A stretch of 64,000 nucleotides of DNA, from positions 62,001 to 126,000 of the forward strand of contig NZ_RZMW01000043.1 of NCBI RefSeq assembly GCF_003992625.1. The letters run 5' to 3'. The DNA comes from Pelagibacterium lentulum (GTDB lineage: Bacteria > Pseudomonadota > Alphaproteobacteria > Rhizobiales > Devosiaceae). The notes under the pieces were generated by a model. It made no database searches. It saw only the letters and a program-made list of their open reading frames with translations, and was not told the origin of the DNA. Below, piece by piece: positions 16,512-25,094 of this stretch (within the stretch, counting starts at the first letter, position 1; the number at the start of each line of letters is the position of its first letter). Both the position numbers and the translations under genes were made by a program.

Positions 16512-17387
16512 ATGTCCGTACTTTGCCTTATCGCCAATCCGAATGAACCGGTTCTCTCGCGCACGCTGGTCGAAGCGATACACAGGGAAACACATGGCGA
16601 AATCAACTGGCTTGCGCAAGGCATAGCCTGCGAGATCATTGCCCCCAAGGCCGCTGACCCGGTTTCGATTGCCCGCGAAATCGTCGCGCCACTGCCTATC
16701 GATGCAGCACTCGTGCCGGTCGCAAATCGGCGCAAGCAGCTTCTCCTCGCCGACATGGATTCCACCATGATCGAGCAGGAATGTATCGATGAATTGGCCG
16801 CTGCCCTCGACATCAAGCCGCAGGTTGCCGAAATCACCGAACGCGCCATGCGTGGTGAACTCGATTTCGAACAGGCACTCGATACCCGCGTCGCCCTGCT
16901 CAAGGGCCTCGAACGCAAGATCATCGAGGAAGTCCGTCGCGAACGCATCACGCTGATGCCCGGCGGACGCGCATTGATCCAGACCATGAAGGCCTATGGC
17001 GCCTATACCGCGCTTGTTTCGGGCGGCTTCACGCTCTTTGCAGATTACTTTGCCAAGCGGATCGGTTTTGACGAAGCAACCGCCAATGTGCTGGAATTTG
17101 ACGCCGAAAACCGCCTCACGGGCACGGTCGCAAAGCCGATCGTCGACAAGGACGTAAAACGCGCCCGCCTCGAAACCCTGGCCGCTGAGCGCAACATCAA
17201 GCCTGCGCTGACCATGGCGGTTGGCGATGGCGCCAACGATCTCGACATGCTGTCGGCGGCGGCGCTCGGCGTTGCCCTCCACGCCAAGCCCAAGGTCGCG
17301 GAGATGGCAGATGTGCGCATCGATCACGGCGATCTCACGGCTCTGCTCTATCTGCAAGGCTATGCCGAGGACGATTTCGTACGATGA
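16512..17387 (+). CDS. serB: Phosphoserine phosphatase
   Basis: Last step of serine synthesis. 291 residues: an N-terminal ACT-like region (1-75), then a HAD phosphatase domain with the nucleophile motif DMDST at 81-85, GGRALIQTMK and the serine of LVSGGFTLF, and the acidic motif GDGANDLDML. I chose the ATG at 16512 (GGAA six bases before); one at 16500 is in frame and would overlap the miaA start. The stop overlaps the following acetyltransferase gene by 4 bp, so those two are coupled. Confidence 0.94.
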   Translation: MSVLCLIANPNEPVLSRTLVEAIHRETHGEINWLAQGIACEIIAPKAADPVSIAREIVAPLPIDAALVPVANRRKQLLLADMDSTMIEQECIDELAAALDIKPQVAEITERAMRGELDFEQALDTRVALLKGLERKIIEEVRRERITLMPGGRALIQTMKAYGAYTALVSGGFTLFADYFAKRIGFDEATANVLEFDAENRLTGTVAKPIVDKDVKRARLETLAAERNIKPALTMAVGDGANDLDMLSAAALGVALHAKPKVAEMADVRIDHGDLTALLYLQGYAEDDFVR

Positions 17388-17926
17388 GGCTGGAGACCGA
17401 GCGCCTGATCCTGAGGCCCTGGACCGATGCCGACCGCGCGCCCTATTGCGCCATTTGCGCCGACCCCGAGGTGCGGCGCTATTACCCCTCCGTTCTCACC
17501 GCGGACGAAACCGAAGCCATGATCGATAGGATGATCGCCGGACTCGACCGCGACGGCTTCGGCTTTCTCGTAGCCGAGCGCAAGTCGGATGGCGCCATGC
17601 TAGGTGACATCGGCCTTTCGCCAGTTCCCATGCCATTGCGCGGCAGTCCGAAAATCGAGATCGGTTGGCTATTGGGCCGTGCATTTTGGGGCCAGGGCTA
17701 TGCGCCCGAAGCGGCCCGCGCATGCCTTGCCCATGCCTGGGACGTCCTGGATGCCGACGAAGTGGTTGCCTTTACCTCCATTCCGAACGGCCCCTCCCGG
17801 CGCGTGATGGAAAAGATAGGCATGACGCGCGACCTGCAGGGCGATTTCGAGCACCCTGAGATTGCCGAGGGGCACCCGCTGCGGTCGCACATCCTTTACC
17901 GCATCGCAAATCCCTTGCGCTCCTGA
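17384..17926 (+). CDS. GNAT acetyltransferase (RimJ/RimL-like)
   Basis: 180 residues. The N-terminus RLETERLILRPWTDADR is the start of the RimJ/RimL-type GNAT family, and the acetyl-CoA loop lies in IEIGWLLGRAFWGQGYAPEA near residues 90-109. The C-terminal SRRVMEKIGM matches the usual closing helix. Likely targets are protein N-termini or small amines; I cannot say which. Translationally coupled to serB by an ATGA overlap. Confidence 0.88.
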   Translation: MRLETERLILRPWTDADRAPYCAICADPEVRRYYPSVLTADETEAMIDRMIAGLDRDGFGFLVAERKSDGAMLGDIGLSPVPMPLRGSPKIEIGWLLGRAFWGQGYAPEAARACLAHAWDVLDADEVVAFTSIPNGPSRRVMEKIGMTRDLQGDFEHPEIAEGHPLRSHILYRIANPLRS

Positions 17927-17983
17927 CACAGCCTGTCAGCACGTTCAGCCAACCTGTCTCCACTGCAAATCAGGAGATGAGTC

Positions 17984-18379
17984 ATGCCGATCAAAGGAAG
18001 CTGCCATTGCGGTGCAACGCAATTTGAAATCGACTTCACGCCCGAGAGCGCCACACGTTGCAATTGCACCTTCTGTACCAAGCGCGGTGCGCTCTGGATC
18101 TATGGTGAGCCCGACAAGTTCCGCCTTCTGACGCCAATGGATGCCAACACGCGCTATTCACCCACTTGGGAAGAAAACAAACACTATTTCTGCGCCACCT
18201 GCGGCTGCACGACCTTTTCGGACAACCCCGATTATTCGCTCTTTATGACCGATCCCGAAAACGCCGAAGCCAATTTCGATCCCTCAAAACGCCGAATTTC
18301 GGTCAATCTCTGGCTGCTTGACGACTTCGACATCCAATCGGTGCCCATCGAACATATCGATGGCCGCAACGGCTGGTAG
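17984..18379 (+). CDS. GFA-family zinc protein (glutathione-dependent formaldehyde-activating-like)
   Basis: 131 residues with the GFA zinc-binding cysteines: GSCHCG near residues 5-10, CNCTFC at about 26-31, and the CATCGC cluster near 71-76. The name comes from a putative S-hydroxymethyl-glutathione role, but most family members have no proven activity. Here it follows serB-GNAT by 57 bp and converges with the DUF2065 gene (6 bp apart). Cytosolic. Confidence 0.88.
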   Translation: MPIKGSCHCGATQFEIDFTPESATRCNCTFCTKRGALWIYGEPDKFRLLTPMDANTRYSPTWEENKHYFCATCGCTTFSDNPDYSLFMTDPENAEANFDPSKRRISVNLWLLDDFDIQSVPIEHIDGRNGW

Positions 18380-18385
18380 TGCGGC

Positions 18386-18571
18386 TCACATACGCACAAG
18401 CATCAGTAGTCCCAGCCCGATACAGGCGATAACCAACGCACCTACCCGCAACTGCTGTGACGGCATTTCGAGCAGTTGTGCCACCATGCGCTTCATCTGT
18501 TCGGGAAATGCGGCATAGAGCACGCCCTCAATCACAACAGCCAGAGCCAGTGCCGCTAACAGATCGCTCAT
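18386..18571 (-). CDS. DUF2065 small inner-membrane protein
   Basis: 61 residues with two hydrophobic helices (DLLAALALAVVIEGVLYAAF and VGALVIACIGLGLLMLVRM) around a short basic loop with PEQMKRM, the DUF2065 pattern. Genes of this family usually follow hflC. Here a strong terminator hairpin lies between hflC and this gene, so its expression from the hflK promoter would be by read-through. Confidence 0.85.
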   Translation of the reverse strand: MSDLLAALALAVVIEGVLYAAFPEQMKRMVAQLLEMPSQQLRVGALVIACIGLGLLMLVRM

Positions 18572-18595
18572 ATCTCAATCCCAAATCGTTCCAAC

Positions 18596-18623
18596 GAAAA
18601 AGGGCGCGCAAGCTGCGCGCCCT
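18596..18623 (-). terminator. Rho-independent terminator between hflC and the DUF2065 gene
   Basis: A perfect 10-bp stem AGGGCGCGCA / TGCGCGCCCT (18601-18610 and 18614-18623) with a 3-base loop, followed on the minus strand by five T (the last stem base plus four more). It lies 22 bp past the hflC stop. Confidence 0.8.
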
Positions 18624-18645
18624 CGATCACTTGGCCCCACCCGGC

Positions 18646-19755
18646 TTATTGAGCCGGTGCAGGCTCGGCGTCTTCTTCGACCTCAGTGCCCAGATTTTCG
18701 TCCTCGAGCAGTTGCTCAAGATCAATATCGTCAAGCGCGTCAAGATCGATCGAACCGTCTTCCGGCGAGAACAGCAGGCTGTCCGTCGAGAGCAGATCTT
18801 CAAACTGCGAACGATCGACCGGCTCCTCGGATGGGCCTTCAATCCCGATATCGATCGGCGCTGCGGTCGGTTCCGGGAACTCCGGCAATTCGCCACCCGA
18901 ACCGAAGAAGCGGAAGAACGCCGAGTCAGGCGAGAGCAGCATCGTGGTGTTTCCATCCAGCAATGCGTTCCGGTACGCTTCCATCGAGCGATAGAAGTCG
19001 AAGAAGGCTTCGTCTTGCGAATAGGCCTGCGCAAACAGACGGTTCCGCTCAGCGTCACCCTCACCTCGGATGATTTCCGAGTCGCGGTTGGCAGCTGAAA
19101 CGATTTCGACGGCCTGACGATCGGCAATAGCGCGCAGGATCTGCGCCTGTTCCTGACCACGAGCACGAAGGAATGCCGCTTCCGCAAGACGTTCGGCAAT
19201 CATGCGCTCATAGGTTTGAGCGGAGACTTCCGGCGTCAGATCGGTCACCAGAATACGCACGTCGACGACGTCGATCCCCAGTTCCACCATATCGGCAGCC
19301 ACGAGATCGCGGGCCTCACGCATCATTTCCGCACGCTGTTCGGACAGCGCCGCATCGAATTCCCGCAGACCGTAAACACCACGCAGAGCCGATTCAAACC
19401 GGGTAGCAATGCGCTGTTCGGCAAGCTGAAGGCTGCCGAGCACCGATTGACGGAACCGGATTGGATCTTCAATGCGATAGGTAATGAACGCATCCACGAC
19501 ATAGAACTGACCGCCCGAAACCTGCAGTCGAATCCGCTCAAGGTCATAGCGGAGCAACCGCTTGTCGATGAACTGGACCTGTTCGACGAAATCGGTCGGA
19601 ATCTTGAAGTAAAGACCCGGCTCGCGGATTTCGCGCGTGATTTCACCGAAACGCGTGACGATTGCCTGTTCACGCTCGTTGACCACGAAAAGCGAGGACA
19701 ACAGAACATATGCGGCAATAACGAGGACGATAATTGCAATAACGAGTCTATTCAT
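18646..19755 (-). CDS. hflC: FtsH protease modulator HflC (SPFH protein)
   Basis: 369 residues. An N-terminal membrane anchor (residues 4-26), then the SPFH/prohibitin domain with FVVNEREQAIVTRFGEI at about 23-39 and a long helical region up to about 265. The HflK-HflC complex surrounds FtsH at the inner membrane and modulates its proteolysis. The C-terminal 80 residues are acidic and Glu/Asp-rich, longer than in E. coli HflC (about 334 residues); such tails are common in alphaproteobacteria. Its ATG overlaps the hflK stop by one base. Confidence 0.95.
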   Translation of the reverse strand: MNRLVIAIIVLVIAAYVLLSSLFVVNEREQAIVTRFGEITREIREPGLYFKIPTDFVEQVQFIDKRLLRYDLERIRLQVSGGQFYVVDAFITYRIEDPIRFRQSVLGSLQLAEQRIATRFESALRGVYGLREFDAALSEQRAEMMREARDLVAADMVELGIDVVDVRILVTDLTPEVSAQTYERMIAERLAEAAFLRARGQEQAQILRAIADRQAVEIVSAANRDSEIIRGEGDAERNRLFAQAYSQDEAFFDFYRSMEAYRNALLDGNTTMLLSPDSAFFRFFGSGGELPEFPEPTAAPIDIGIEGPSEEPVDRSQFEDLLSTDSLLFSPEDGSIDLDALDDIDLEQLLEDENLGTEVEEDAEPAPAQ

Positions 19756-20873
19756 TATTGGTTACCTCCCTGCACGCCGGTGGCGGGCTGGCTTGAACCG
19801 GTGCCTCGCAGTTCAGGCAGCGGCAGATAGGGCAGAACGCCCGATCCGGTCGTGCCACCTTCAACCAGAAGTTTGTTGGACCCGGCAAAGACCTCTTCCA
19901 TGGTTTCAAGGAAGATGCGCTGACGCGTGACTTCCGGCGCGTTGCGATATTCGTTGTAAACGGCAACAAAGCGGGCTGCCTGACCCTGTGCTTCGTTGAC
20001 CACACGGTCGCGATACGCTGCTGCTTCTTCACGGATCGAAGCGGCTTGGCCGCGCGCACTACCCAGAAGGGTATTGGCATACTGCCGGGCTTCTTCCTGG
20101 AAGCGGTCTTCGTCCTGCAGCGCGCGCTGCACTTCATCGAACGCATCGGCCACTTCAGCCGGCGGTGCAACGTTTTCGATCGAGATGTTGGAAATCGTCA
20201 CGCCGACTTCATAGCTTTCGAGAATCTGCTGCGTGATCTGCTGAACCTCAAGTGCAATACCGGCACGGTCGTCGCGGAACACCGCTTGGGCGGTACGACG
20301 GCCAACCACTTCGCGCATCGCACTTTCCGCAGCCTGACGCACCATTTGATCCGGATCGCGAACCATAAACAGGTATTCGCGAGGATTTGTGATACGCCAC
20401 AGGATCGAAAAGCTCATATTGACGATGTTCTGATCGCCCGAAAGCATCAGCCCGTCATTGCTCTGCTGCCCTGCGAGCGAACCCACACGAGTCTGGTTTT
20501 CCGTGGTCGACGCACGCTCTACGCGCTCAATCGGCCAGAAATGGAAGTGCAGGCCTGGCAAAGAGAATTCGTCCTTGGGCTGGCCAAACAGCAACTCAAC
20601 GCCAATTTCCTGAGGAGCGATCTGATAGATCGACTGAGAACCCCAGAACACCAGAAGCGCAGCGACACCGCCCAGAATGGCCCAACGGCCACCGGGAAGT
20701 CCACCGCCGAATTGTTGACGGCCGCGGGCAAGAATATCCTCTAGGTTCGGCGTGTTGTTGCCGCCCCCACCGGGTCGGCGCGGTCCACCGCCGCCGCCGC
20801 CACCGCCGGGCGATTGCCCCCAGGGGCCTCCGCTTCGGCCACGACGGCCTTTGTTATTGTCTTCCCACGGCAT
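19755..20873 (-). CDS. hflK: FtsH protease modulator HflK (SPFH protein)
   Basis: 372 residues. Residues 1-50 are a glycine- and proline-rich cytoplasmic leader (GPWGQSPGGGGGGGGPRRPG), then a transmembrane helix at about 63-80 and the SPFH domain (YQIAPQEIGVELLFGQ onward). It ends in a long helix. The partner HflC is encoded next. A well-formed promoter lies about 50 bp upstream (20920-20948), making hflK-hflC a two-gene operon ended by the hairpin at 18601-18623. Confidence 0.95.
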   Translation of the reverse strand: MPWEDNNKGRRGRSGGPWGQSPGGGGGGGGPRRPGGGGNNTPNLEDILARGRQQFGGGLPGGRWAILGGVAALLVFWGSQSIYQIAPQEIGVELLFGQPKDEFSLPGLHFHFWPIERVERASTTENQTRVGSLAGQQSNDGLMLSGDQNIVNMSFSILWRITNPREYLFMVRDPDQMVRQAAESAMREVVGRRTAQAVFRDDRAGIALEVQQITQQILESYEVGVTISNISIENVAPPAEVADAFDEVQRALQDEDRFQEEARQYANTLLGSARGQAASIREEAAAYRDRVVNEAQGQAARFVAVYNEYRNAPEVTRQRIFLETMEEVFAGSNKLLVEGGTTGSGVLPYLPLPELRGTGSSQPATGVQGGNQ

Positions 20874-20919
20874 CTCGTCCCTTTCGGTTTGTCGTGAAAT
20901 TATTTGTGCTTGTGCGGGT

Positions 20920-20948
20920 TATATAGGGAACCGCGCATTTTGGATCAA
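20920..20948 (-). promoter_or_regulatory. Predicted sigma70-type promoter of hflK-hflC
   Basis: On the minus strand TTGATC (20948-20943) and TATATA (20925-20920) are 17 bp apart, about 47 bp ahead of the hflK ATG. Confidence 0.6.
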
Positions 20949-21031
20949 TGAAAACCGGACGCGGCATTGCCGCCATTCCCCACTATCAACACGCTTGTGA
21001 TCGCGTGTCCCCCATCAACACTCGTAACACG

Positions 21032-21814
21032 TTACTCTGCAATACCAAAGATCGCCCCAAACCCGCCATGCCAGGAGCGATCATTGCGACCAATGAAAGG
21101 ATGATAGATCCCGACCCCGCGCCCACCATCGAGGAACAGGGCGTTGGGGCATTCCAGATGGTCGCGAAACAGGCGTGCGAAGTCATGGAAATTGACACCC
21201 CCCTCACTCAATGCGAAGCGGACACGGCCATCGGCGCATACGCCAACCCCACTTCTGCGCGTTCTGTCCGATGATCCTTCGATAAAGGCCGGATGCAGCG
21301 TGTTCTCGATAACCAGCATCGGACCGGACTGCGTGGCGAATCGCACTTCACTATCAAGGTCGGCAAACGCTTCGGTCGAGACGACGCCGGCGCCCGTCTC
21401 ATCGATATAAAAGACGCCGTTTGGCTGCTTATAGAAATTGGGCACCTGCGCGGGCGGGCCATCCAGGGTTCTTGTATTGAGCGGACGCAATTGCCGGCCA
21501 TGCTCGATATGAAGGCCGACCGGCGTAAAATCGGTCATGTACATGCCAGCATTGATCGCAAAGACGAGTTGCCGCCCCTCTCGGGCAAGCGCGTTGGCCA
21601 ACTCGGAAAAATGCCGAAACGGCTCATTGTTCCCGCCGCGCCAGAATAACTGAAGGTCGTCGGTTCCCGGCTCTACCGTGCAGACGATAAAATCGGATCG
21701 TTCAAAATTTTCACGCTCGCATTCCCGAGCGCTGGCCGACTGTATCGGTAACAGCGCCACCATGAGCGCCAGCACCATCCCCGCCATGCCTGTCTTGATC
21801 CTGATCATCGCCAT
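21032..21814 (-). CDS. Exported phosphodiester glycosidase (NAGPA-domain) family protein
   Basis: 260 residues with a signal peptide (about 1-29, MVLALMVALLPIQSASA). The body matches the phosphodiester glycosidase / NAGPA-like family: FAINAGMYMTDFTPVGLHIEHG near residues 86-107, then FATQSGPMLV, and the closing NALFLDGGRGVG. Known relatives cleave glycosyl phosphodiesters or take part in exopolysaccharide turnover, but the substrate here is unknown. It lies 25 bp past the folA stop and is likely the last gene of the thyA run. Confidence 0.85.
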   Translation of the reverse strand: MAMIRIKTGMAGMVLALMVALLPIQSASARECERENFERSDFIVCTVEPGTDDLQLFWRGGNNEPFRHFSELANALAREGRQLVFAINAGMYMTDFTPVGLHIEHGRQLRPLNTRTLDGPPAQVPNFYKQPNGVFYIDETGAGVVSTEAFADLDSEVRFATQSGPMLVIENTLHPAFIEGSSDRTRRSGVGVCADGRVRFALSEGGVNFHDFARLFRDHLECPNALFLDGGRGVGIYHPFIGRNDRSWHGGFGAIFGIAE

Positions 21815-21839
21815 TCAACTCTGCTTCCGCCCGGCAAAA

Positions 21840-22352
21840 CTATCGCCGCTCGTAAATCGCGATCTGATAGTCTGCCTCATCCTTTTCGCTTCGCGGCACG
21901 TCGGGCCGCTCGACTACCACCCATTGGCCAGGATCGATCTCGGGGAAATAGCTATCTCCCTCTGCCTCCGCTTCCACATGGGTAATGTAAAGTCGCTCGG
22001 CGCTATCGATCGCCTGCCGGTAAATATCTCCACCGCCATTGATAAAAATTTCATCCTTGCCATCGCGCATCGCGACAGCCTTTGCCCGGTCGATGGCCGC
22101 ATCGAGTGAAGCGAAGACCTCGACGCCTTCGGGCTTATAGTCGGCATTGCGGGTGACAACGATATTGGTGCGCCCCGGCAATGGCCGCCCGATACTTTCA
22201 AACGTTTTGCGCCCCATCACAAGCGGTTTGCCCATCGTCGTGGCCTTGTAAAAGGCAAAATCGGACGGCAGGCGCCACACCAGCTTGCCGCCGGCTCCTA
22301 TGGCACCGTTCCGCCCCACAGCCGCGATCATGGCAATACGCACCGTGCTCAT
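21840..22352 (-). CDS. folA: Dihydrofolate reductase
   Basis: Regenerates tetrahydrofolate with NADPH after thymidylate synthesis. 170 residues from the ATG at 22350-22352, which overlaps the upstream acetyltransferase stop (ATGA); the longer frame only adds antisense-like residues. Signatures are MIAAVGRNGAIGAGGKLVWRLPSD, MGRKTFESIGRPLPGR and the NADPH-binding INGGGDIYRQ. Usual length. It belongs to the thyA operon, so the two enzymes of the thymidylate cycle are coexpressed. Confidence 0.95.
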   Translation of the reverse strand: MSTVRIAMIAAVGRNGAIGAGGKLVWRLPSDFAFYKATTMGKPLVMGRKTFESIGRPLPGRTNIVVTRNADYKPEGVEVFASLDAAIDRAKAVAMRDGKDEIFINGGGDIYRQAIDSAERLYITHVEAEAEGDSYFPEIDPGQWVVVERPDVPRSEKDEADYQIAIYERR

Positions 22353-22828
22353 TGGCTTGCCAGCTTCTCCAGTTCCGGCCCGCTCACGCGGCATGTCGTC
22401 CATTCATCGTGCAACACTGCGCCCTGCGCCTTGTAAAAGTCGATTGCAGTCTCGTTCCAGTTCAGCACCCACCAGCTCAGGCGCCCCAGCCCCTCTGCCT
22501 TGCACCGCTTTGCAAGATTGACCAGCAAGGCCTTGCCAATACCATTACCGCGCGCATCGGGATCGACAAACAGGTCCTCAAGCCAGATACCGTGGCGTCC
22601 CTGAAAGGTTGAATAGGTGTAATACCAGAGCGCAAAGCCCACTGGCTCGCCTTCCTGTTCCGCGATTTCGCAAAAAACCCGAGCCTCCGGACCGAAAAGA
22701 TCCCGGTCAATGTCTGCTTCAGTCGCCGTTACCTCATCGTTGAGCCGCTCGAACTCGGCAAGGCGGATAATAAATTCAAGTATAAGAGCCGCATCCCCTT
22801 TTTGGGCGCGTCGTATCGTTAAAGTCAT
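22349..22828 (-). CDS. GNAT acetyltransferase (diamine/SAT-like)
   Basis: 159 residues, a GNAT fold of the kind that includes spermidine/spermine-acetyltransferase-like proteins: TIRRAQKGDAALILEFIIRLAEFE at the N-terminus, then GIWLEDLFVDPDARGNGIGKALL (acetyl-CoA loop) near residues 80-102 and WWVLNWNETAIDFYKAQGA. The substrate is probably a small amine or amino acid, not provable. It is inserted between the pyrophosphohydrolase and folA in one operon. Confidence 0.88.
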   Translation of the reverse strand: MTLTIRRAQKGDAALILEFIIRLAEFERLNDEVTATEADIDRDLFGPEARVFCEIAEQEGEPVGFALWYYTYSTFQGRHGIWLEDLFVDPDARGNGIGKALLVNLAKRCKAEGLGRLSWWVLNWNETAIDFYKAQGAVLHDEWTTCRVSGPELEKLASQ

Positions 22829-22841
22829 AAAACCTCGAACA

Positions 22842-23192
22842 CTATTCTGTTTTGAGATATCTGAACCATTTCCGGTTCAGCGCCTCGACAAGATCGATGT
22901 CATGCTCATGCGCATAAAGCAAAAGTAGGGCGAAAACATCGGCAGCCTCATCGGCCCGCGCTTCTTCAAGCATTTGTGAATCCTCGCCGTTGCGGCGCCC
23001 GCGCCCCGTGACCTTCAAATGCGCTGCGATCAGCTCGCCGGTTTCCTCCGACAGCTTGAGCGCGGACCAATCCTTGTCGCGATCGATTTCGCACCGCTTG
23101 GCATAGGTATCGGAAACCAGCCCCACAGCCCGGCTCAAATCGCCAATGGCCTGCCGCGACGTATCGAGATCGGGCTTTTGTTGCACCGTCAC
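22842..23192 (-). CDS. MazG-like nucleotide pyrophosphohydrolase
   Basis: 116 residues of the all-alpha NTP pyrophosphatase superfamily. The metal-binding residues are visible in [15 protein letters not shown] (E-E-x-x-E) and [14 protein letters not shown] (the E/D-x-x-D helix). Relatives degrade dUTP, dCTP or non-canonical NTPs. Overlap by 4 bp with thyA suggests a role linked to the pyrimidine deoxynucleotide pool, such as clearing dUTP or an aberrant nucleotide; that is inference from context. Confidence 0.85.
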   Translation of the reverse strand: MTVQQKPDLDTSRQAIGDLSRAVGLVSDTYAKRCEIDRDKDWSALKLSEETGELIAAHLKVTGRGRRNGEDSQMLEEARADEAADVFALLLLYAHEHDIDLVEALNRKWFRYLKTE

Positions 23193-23992
23193 ACCGAAAC
23201 CTCCGCCTTGATATGGGGATGGGGGTCGTAATCGACGATTTCAAAATCCTCGAACTCGAAATCAAAGATCGACTGGCGCTTGTTCTTGATCACCAGTTTT
23301 GGCAACGGGCGCGGCTCGCGGGTCAGTTGCAATCGGGCTTGCTCGAAATGGTTGGCATAGATATGCGCATCACCAAAAGAATGGATGAAGTCGCCAACCT
23401 CGAGGCCCGTTACTTCGGCCATCATATGCGTGAGCAGCGCGTAAGATGCGATATTGAACGGCACGCCAAGGAAAATATCGGCAGAGCGCTGGTAAAGCTG
23501 GCATGAGAGCTTGCCCTCGGCCACATAGAACTGGAACAGGCAATGGCAGGGCGGCAGCGCCATATTGTCCACCTCCGCCGGGTTCCAGGCCGAAACGATA
23601 TGCCGCCGGGAATCCGGCCTCGTGCTGATCTGCTCGACAAGGTTTGCGATCTGGTCGATATGCTCACCCTTGGGTGCGGGCCAGTTGCGCCACTGGCTGC
23701 CATAGACCGGCCCCAGATCGCCATTCTCATCTGCCCATTCGTCCCAGATCTTGACCCCGCGCTCCTGCAACCAGCGCACATTTGTTTCCCCGCGCAGGAA
23801 CCATAAAAGCTCGTAAATTATCGAGCGCAAATGCAGCTTCTTGGTTGTGACCAGCGGAAACCCCTGTGCAAGGTCGAAACGCATCTGGTAGCCAAAGACC
23901 GAACGCGTTCCAGTGCCGGTCCTGTCGGCCTTGTCGACACCGGTTTCCATAACGTGAGCCATGAGATCGAGATATTGCTTCATGGGCGTCAA
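23189..23992 (-). CDS. thyA: Thymidylate synthase
   Basis: 267 residues, close to E. coli ThyA in length (264). Methylates dUMP with methylene-tetrahydrofolate, producing dihydrofolate for FolA. N-terminal [22 protein letters not shown], the catalytic cysteine in [12 protein letters not shown] near residue 149, and the dUMP-binding [19 protein letters not shown] are all present. First gene of a run thyA - pyrophosphohydrolase - acetyltransferase - folA - phosphodiester glycosidase. Confidence 0.97.
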   Translation of the reverse strand: MTPMKQYLDLMAHVMETGVDKADRTGTGTRSVFGYQMRFDLAQGFPLVTTKKLHLRSIIYELLWFLRGETNVRWLQERGVKIWDEWADENGDLGPVYGSQWRNWPAPKGEHIDQIANLVEQISTRPDSRRHIVSAWNPAEVDNMALPPCHCLFQFYVAEGKLSCQLYQRSADIFLGVPFNIASYALLTHMMAEVTGLEVGDFIHSFGDAHIYANHFEQARLQLTREPRPLPKLVIKNKRQSIFDFEFEDFEIVDYDPHPHIKAEVSV

Positions 23993-24112
23993 ACTAACGT
24001 GATTCTGGCCGCTATTCCTGCCCTAAATTCTCCCTTTACCCACGATGCACCCCATTGGGAAAACCGCAAGCAAACCCCTTCCAATCCCAATCGCCAACCC
24101 TTATATTGGTCG

Positions 24113-24440
24113 TGCTGGCAACAGCTATGGCGATAAATTGCCATCGTAATAAACCCATCGGACCCGGGGGCAGTACCCGGCGCCTCCACCATTACCCTTT
24201 GATTGAAAGGGCTTTTATGGGGGCGAAACAGGATCGACGAGGGCGTAAAGGGTGTGTTTTCGCTCGGCATGGTACCACCGTTATCGGACTAAAACTTATA
24301 GTTGCAAATGACAACAATAAGGCTCCGGTCGCTGTCGCTGCGTAAGCAGTGTTAGCACTGGGAATTTAAGCCCTTCGCTCCTAGCCGGGTGAAGGCGGGG
24401 TCCGCAGGCACCTGGCAACAGAAGCCTGCATTTCTTCCTT
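24113..24440 (+). ncRNA. ssrA: Circularly permuted two-piece tmRNA
   Basis: Rescues stalled ribosomes. The acceptor piece comes first: a T-arm CCGGG-GGCAGTA-CCCGG (24164-24180), then CGCCTCC and an encoded ACCA ending at 24191. The coding piece starts GGGGGCG at 24219, which pairs with CGCCTCC to give the 7-bp acceptor stem. The 27-bp spacer between them holds a CCCTTT/AAAGGG hairpin and is expected to be removed. The tag frame (24304-24345) encodes ANDNNKAPVAVAA and a TAA stop. TATATT at 24102-24107 is a likely -10. The ends are estimated: the 5' end from that promoter, the 3' end near the GCAGGC/GCCTGC hairpin. Confidence 0.92.
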
Positions 24441-24581
24441 CGCGCTTGAATTTTTGCCTGATATTAGGCTGATATGACGTTTAGAGATTCGCTCGGGCGC
24501 TGAGCTGCCTGCTATTTTTCCCATGCTCGCGTCAGGGCAGCAGTTCAGTCTCAATCATAGAGCAAAGGAAGCGCACAGATT

Positions 24582-25085
24582 ATGGCCGAAGATCACATCC
24601 GTTACGACATTCTGGCTCAGGAGGCCCTGCGCGGCGTCGTTCGGAAGGTGTTGTCCGAGGTCGCAAAAACCGGCCTGCCCGGCGAACATCATTTCTTCAT
24701 TTCCTTTGTGACCCATGCCCCAGGCGTTCGGCTCAGCCAGCGTCTTTTGGCCCAGTACGACAAGGAAATGACGATCGTTCTGCAAAACCAGTATTGGGAT
24801 CTCAAAGTCACCGACACCGCATTTGAGGTCGGGCTGTCCTTTGACGGTCAGAACGAAACGCTTCATATCCCGTTCTCGGCTGTAAAGGGCTTCTTCGACC
24901 CCTCCGTCCAGTTCGGCCTGCAATTTGACGTCGGGGAAACCGATGCAAGCAAGCCCAAGCTCGTCAAAACCGACGACGATCATACGGACGACGCGACACA
25001 GGACAATGGCGATACCGACGGCCCCGATGACGAACCAGGTGGCGAAAAGGTCGTGAGTCTGGATTCTTTCCGCAAGAAACCCTGA
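24582..25085 (+). CDS. sspB: SspB, ClpXP adaptor for ssrA-tagged proteins (alpha-type)
   Basis: 167 residues. Residues 1-110 are the SspB substrate-binding domain: IRYDILAQEALRGVVRKVL, HHFFISFVTHAPGVRLS, and PFSAVKGFFDPSVQFGLQF. An acidic linker follows, and the conserved C-terminal tail VVSLDSFRKK docks on ClpX. It delivers proteins carrying the tmRNA tag to ClpXP. The tmRNA gene lies directly upstream, so the tag source and its reader are neighbours here. Confidence 0.93.
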   Translation: MAEDHIRYDILAQEALRGVVRKVLSEVAKTGLPGEHHFFISFVTHAPGVRLSQRLLAQYDKEMTIVLQNQYWDLKVTDTAFEVGLSFDGQNETLHIPFSAVKGFFDPSVQFGLQFDVGETDASKPKLVKTDDDHTDDATQDNGDTDGPDDEPGGEKVVSLDSFRKKP

Positions 25086-25094
25086 TTTTCGCAG

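Noticed and set aside
16502-16987. A 160-codon upstream extension of miaA
   Set aside because: It is antisense to serB. MiaA proteins start a few residues before the P-loop, as the ATG at 16499-16501 gives.
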